Shown one piece after another: positions 50,633 to 52,152 of a stretch of DNA of 52,152 nt. How positions within the stretch are numbered: position 1 is the stretch's first letter; each line of letters begins with the position of its first letter. The notes beneath the pieces were generated by a model, which was given only the letters and a program-made list of their open reading frames with translations, was not told the origin of the DNA and did not search any database. The DNA lies in NCBI GenBank assembly GCA_029261855.1, contig JAJDAN010000014.1, positions 1 to 52,152 on the forward strand, given 5' to 3'. A program made the translations under genes and the position numbers. The DNA comes from Deltaproteobacteria bacterium (GTDB lineage Bacteria > Myxococcota_A > UBA9160 > UBA4427).

Positions 50633-51925
50633 TCAGTGCCCGCCGGAGCTCCCCAGGGCCTCGATCTCGTCGGCGGACAGCCCCAGGTCGGCAAAGACCT
50701 CGCGATTGTGTTCCCCCAGCCGTGGCGCCGGGCGGGAGATGCGCCACGGGGTCTTCTCGAAGACATAGGGCGCCCCGGGATAGGTGAACGTCTCGCCGAG
50801 CTCGGGGTGCTCCACCTCGACCGGGAAGCCGCGGGCGCGGAAGTGCTCGTCTTCCATCGCCTCCTCGGGCGAATAGATGACTCCCACCGTGATGCCCCGC
50901 TTCTGGGCGCCCTCGAAGAAGTCATAGGCCGAGACCCGCGAGGCAATGAAGTTCAGCGCCTCGCGTGCCGCGCCGAAGATGGCGGTGAGCTCTTCGTTGC
51001 TTCCGATCTGCGAAAGATCGATATGATCGCGCTCGGCTCCCATCTGGATGAAGATCGCCTCGGGGAACTCATCCGTGAGGCCGAGCTCGACGAGCCACTG
51101 GTAGAGCGTCGCGAACTCGGCCGGCGTTCGAGGAGGCACACCAGTCGTCGCATGGCGCCCATCGGCGCACTCGATCTGGGTCGGCAAGGTCGAGAACTCC
51201 ATCGCGTGCCGTCCCGTCTGACGCTGCACGGTTCCCTTCGACACCAGCCAGTGATACGAGGCCATCTCGGTCGTGACGTTGCACGCCGCGTGTGCGTTCA
51301 CGTCGACGTGCTGTCCCTGACCCGTCGCCTCGCGCACGAGGACTGCCGTAAGCGCCGACATGACGGCGTAGTGACACGCGGTCTGATATCCCTGGTTGCC
51401 ACCACCCCGGACTGGGGGAAGCGAGTGGTCGTCGTAGCCGCAGCTCCAGACCGGACCGCCTTCGGCCAGCAGCGTGAGGTCCGTCGCGAGATCGTCACGG
51501 CGCAATCCCTGCTGGCCGAAGGGTGTGATCGAGACGGTGATCAACTCCGGCCGCTCGGCGATCAGGGCGGCGTGGTCGAGACCGAGCCCCGCGAGCCGCC
51601 CCGGAGCCTCGCACTCGAGCAGCAAGTCGGCCGTACCGATCAGGCGTCGAAGGAGCTCGCGATCCGGCTCGGCATCGAGGTCGAGCGTGACGCCGCGCTT
51701 GCTCGTGTTGTAGTGCCACCAGAAGAGGCTGCCCTCCGGGTCCGGAACGTCGTCCCGGAAGGGTTCGTAGCCGCGCATCGGGCTTCCCCCGGGCGGCTCT
51801 ACGCAGATGACGTCGGCACCCATGTCCGCGAGGAGCTTCCCGGCGAAGGCGCCCAGCTCACTCGACAGCTCCACCACACGGATGCCGTCCAAGGCCGCCG
51901 CCGCAGCGCCGTGCGCGGCACTCAA
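50633..51925 (-). CDS. Class III CoA-transferase family protein, catalytic Asp not evident
   Basis: 430 residues. GIRVVELSSELGAFAGKLL, GADVICVEPPGGSP and the C-terminal RLGEHNREVF are clear CaiB features. In the region that normally carries the catalytic aspartate the sequence is GGGNQGYQTACHYAVM, with no obvious aspartate. The start appears to be TTG at 51925, overlapping the stop of the preceding CoA-transferase gene (TTGA); no ATG exists near the conserved beginning. Two adjacent CaiB genes, one possibly degenerate, parallel the fused pair at 9815-12151. Function as a partner subunit is plausible. Confidence 0.88.
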   Translation of the reverse strand: MSAAHGAAAAALDGIRVVELSSELGAFAGKLLADMGADVICVEPPGGSPMRGYEPFRDDVPDPEGSLFWWHYNTSKRGVTLDLDAEPDRELLRRLIGTADLLLECEAPGRLAGLGLDHAALIAERPELITVSITPFGQQGLRRDDLATDLTLLAEGGPVWSCGYDDHSLPPVRGGGNQGYQTACHYAVMSALTAVLVREATGQGQHVDVNAHAACNVTTEMASYHWLVSKGTVQRQTGRHAMEFSTLPTQIECADGRHATTGVPPRTPAEFATLYQWLVELGLTDEFPEAIFIQMGAERDHIDLSQIGSNEELTAIFGAAREALNFIASRVSAYDFFEGAQKRGITVGVIYSPEEAMEDEHFRARGFPVEVEHPELGETFTYPGAPYVFEKTPWRISRPAPRLGEHNREVFADLGLSADEIEALGSSGGH

Positions 51926-52152
51926 ATCACACCCTCCTCGCGCAGCCCCTCGATCTCGCTCGCGGAGATACCGAGCAGCTCACCATAGACCCGTTCGTTG
52001 TGCTCGCCGAGACACGGGCCACCGTGCTCGATGTGCCAGTCGGTCTTCGAGAAGTGGACCGGCAGCCCGTCGACGCGAACCGTCCCCATCTTCTGGTGTA
52101 CCGCCTCGGGGAAGAGCCCCCAGGCTTCCACGTTCGGGTTCTGGTCGATCCG
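51922..52152 (-). CDS. Class III CoA-transferase, 3' end only (cut by window edge)
   Basis: The frame is open through the right edge; 76 C-terminal residues are visible. Segments FPEAVHQKMGTVRVDGLPVHF, read in parts, and HGGPCLGEHNERVYGELLG are the C-terminal signature of CaiB/BaiF proteins (LGEHN...). Its stop overlaps the TTG start of the next CoA-transferase gene. Upstream gene of the rightmost operon; the catalytic half lies outside the window. Confidence 0.85.
   Translation of the reverse strand, partial: RIDQNPNVEAWGLFPEAVHQKMGTVRVDGLPVHFSKTDWHIEHGGPCLGEHNERVYGELLGISASEIEGLREEGVI

Noticed and set aside
1-52152. Mobile elements, integrases, tRNA genes, CRISPR arrays and rho-independent terminators
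   Set aside because: I looked for these at the obvious places (operon ends, relic boundaries, gaps) and saw no transposase frame, terminal repeat, tRNA-like fold or hairpin with a T-run that I could defend.

Overview
The window is a dense, high-GC (low to mid 60s percent by eye) bacterial catabolic region with no rRNA, tRNA, CRISPR array, transposase, integrase or phage gene. Short gene spacing, frequent TGATG/ATGA stop-start overlaps, AGGAG-type ribosome binding sites and some GTG/TTG starts indicate a bacterium. The gene families (cytochrome P450s, luciferase-like flavin monooxygenases, class III CoA-transferases, SCP2/Ltp-type thiolase-like proteins with DUF35 partners, MaoC pairs, paired acyl-CoA dehydrogenases, amidohydrolase-2 proteins) are typical of mycolata-type actinobacteria and of uncultured Binatota/Myxococcota-like 'deltaproteobacterial' genomes. 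I favour the second group, but the sequence alone does not settle it.

Layout. 1-3352: end of a thiolase-like gene (+), then a P450 and an LLM oxidoreductase (-). 3505-5680: LLM and metallo-beta-lactamase (+). 5715-8424: unknown protein and TetR (-), diverging from an SDR (+). 8437-8529: relic of a P450 3' end. 8538-12151: LLM and a fused tandem CoA-transferase (-). 12328-14666: SDR relic, P450 (-), TetR (+) and a flavin hydroxylase relic. 14682-20227: operon (-) of alpha/beta hydrolase, P450, acyl-CoA ligase, Ltp-like protein and DUF35. 20264-22277: relics of an LLM and a methyltransferase, an unknown ORF and a CoA-transferase (+). 22282-32155: eight-gene operon (-) of Ltp-like protein, DUF35, four amidohydrolases, two nitronate-monooxygenase-like proteins and a Baeyer-Villiger monooxygenase. 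32339-33204: MaoC pair (+). 33232-37319: operon (-) of two acyl-CoA dehydrogenases, SDR and a second MaoC pair. 37475-40885: PdxA-like dehydrogenase, P450, NUDIX and [3Fe-4S] ferredoxin (+). 40918-43609: zinc alcohol dehydrogenase and thiolase-like protein (-). 43828-45641: LLM and hotdog thioesterase (+). 45746-52152: operon (-) of two CoA-transferases, amidohydrolase, Ltp-like protein and DUF35, then a second Baeyer-Villiger enzyme.

How the genes may work together (inference). P450s, LLMs and Baeyer-Villiger enzymes would oxygenate a hydrophobic, probably alicyclic or terpenoid/steroid-like substrate. Hydrolases and amidohydrolases would open esters, lactones or beta-dicarbonyl products. 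The ligase and CoA-transferases would make CoA esters. The two-subunit acyl-CoA dehydrogenase and two-subunit MaoC hydratases would oxidise side chains, and Ltp/DUF35 retro-aldolases would cleave C-C bonds without a thiolytic cysteine. This is the toolkit of steroid side-chain removal (ChsE1-ChsE2, ChsH1-ChsH2, Ltp2), but no ring-degradation genes of the Kst/Hsa type are present, so the substrate is unknown.

The most notable non-coding signal is a palindrome, GTTTCCGATCGGAAAC, found intact or nearly so in four divergent promoter regions and more weakly in a fifth. It would tie most operons here into one regulon. The second notable signal is a pair of reciprocally decayed SDR/P450 cassettes at 7.6-8.5 kb and 12.3-13.7 kb.
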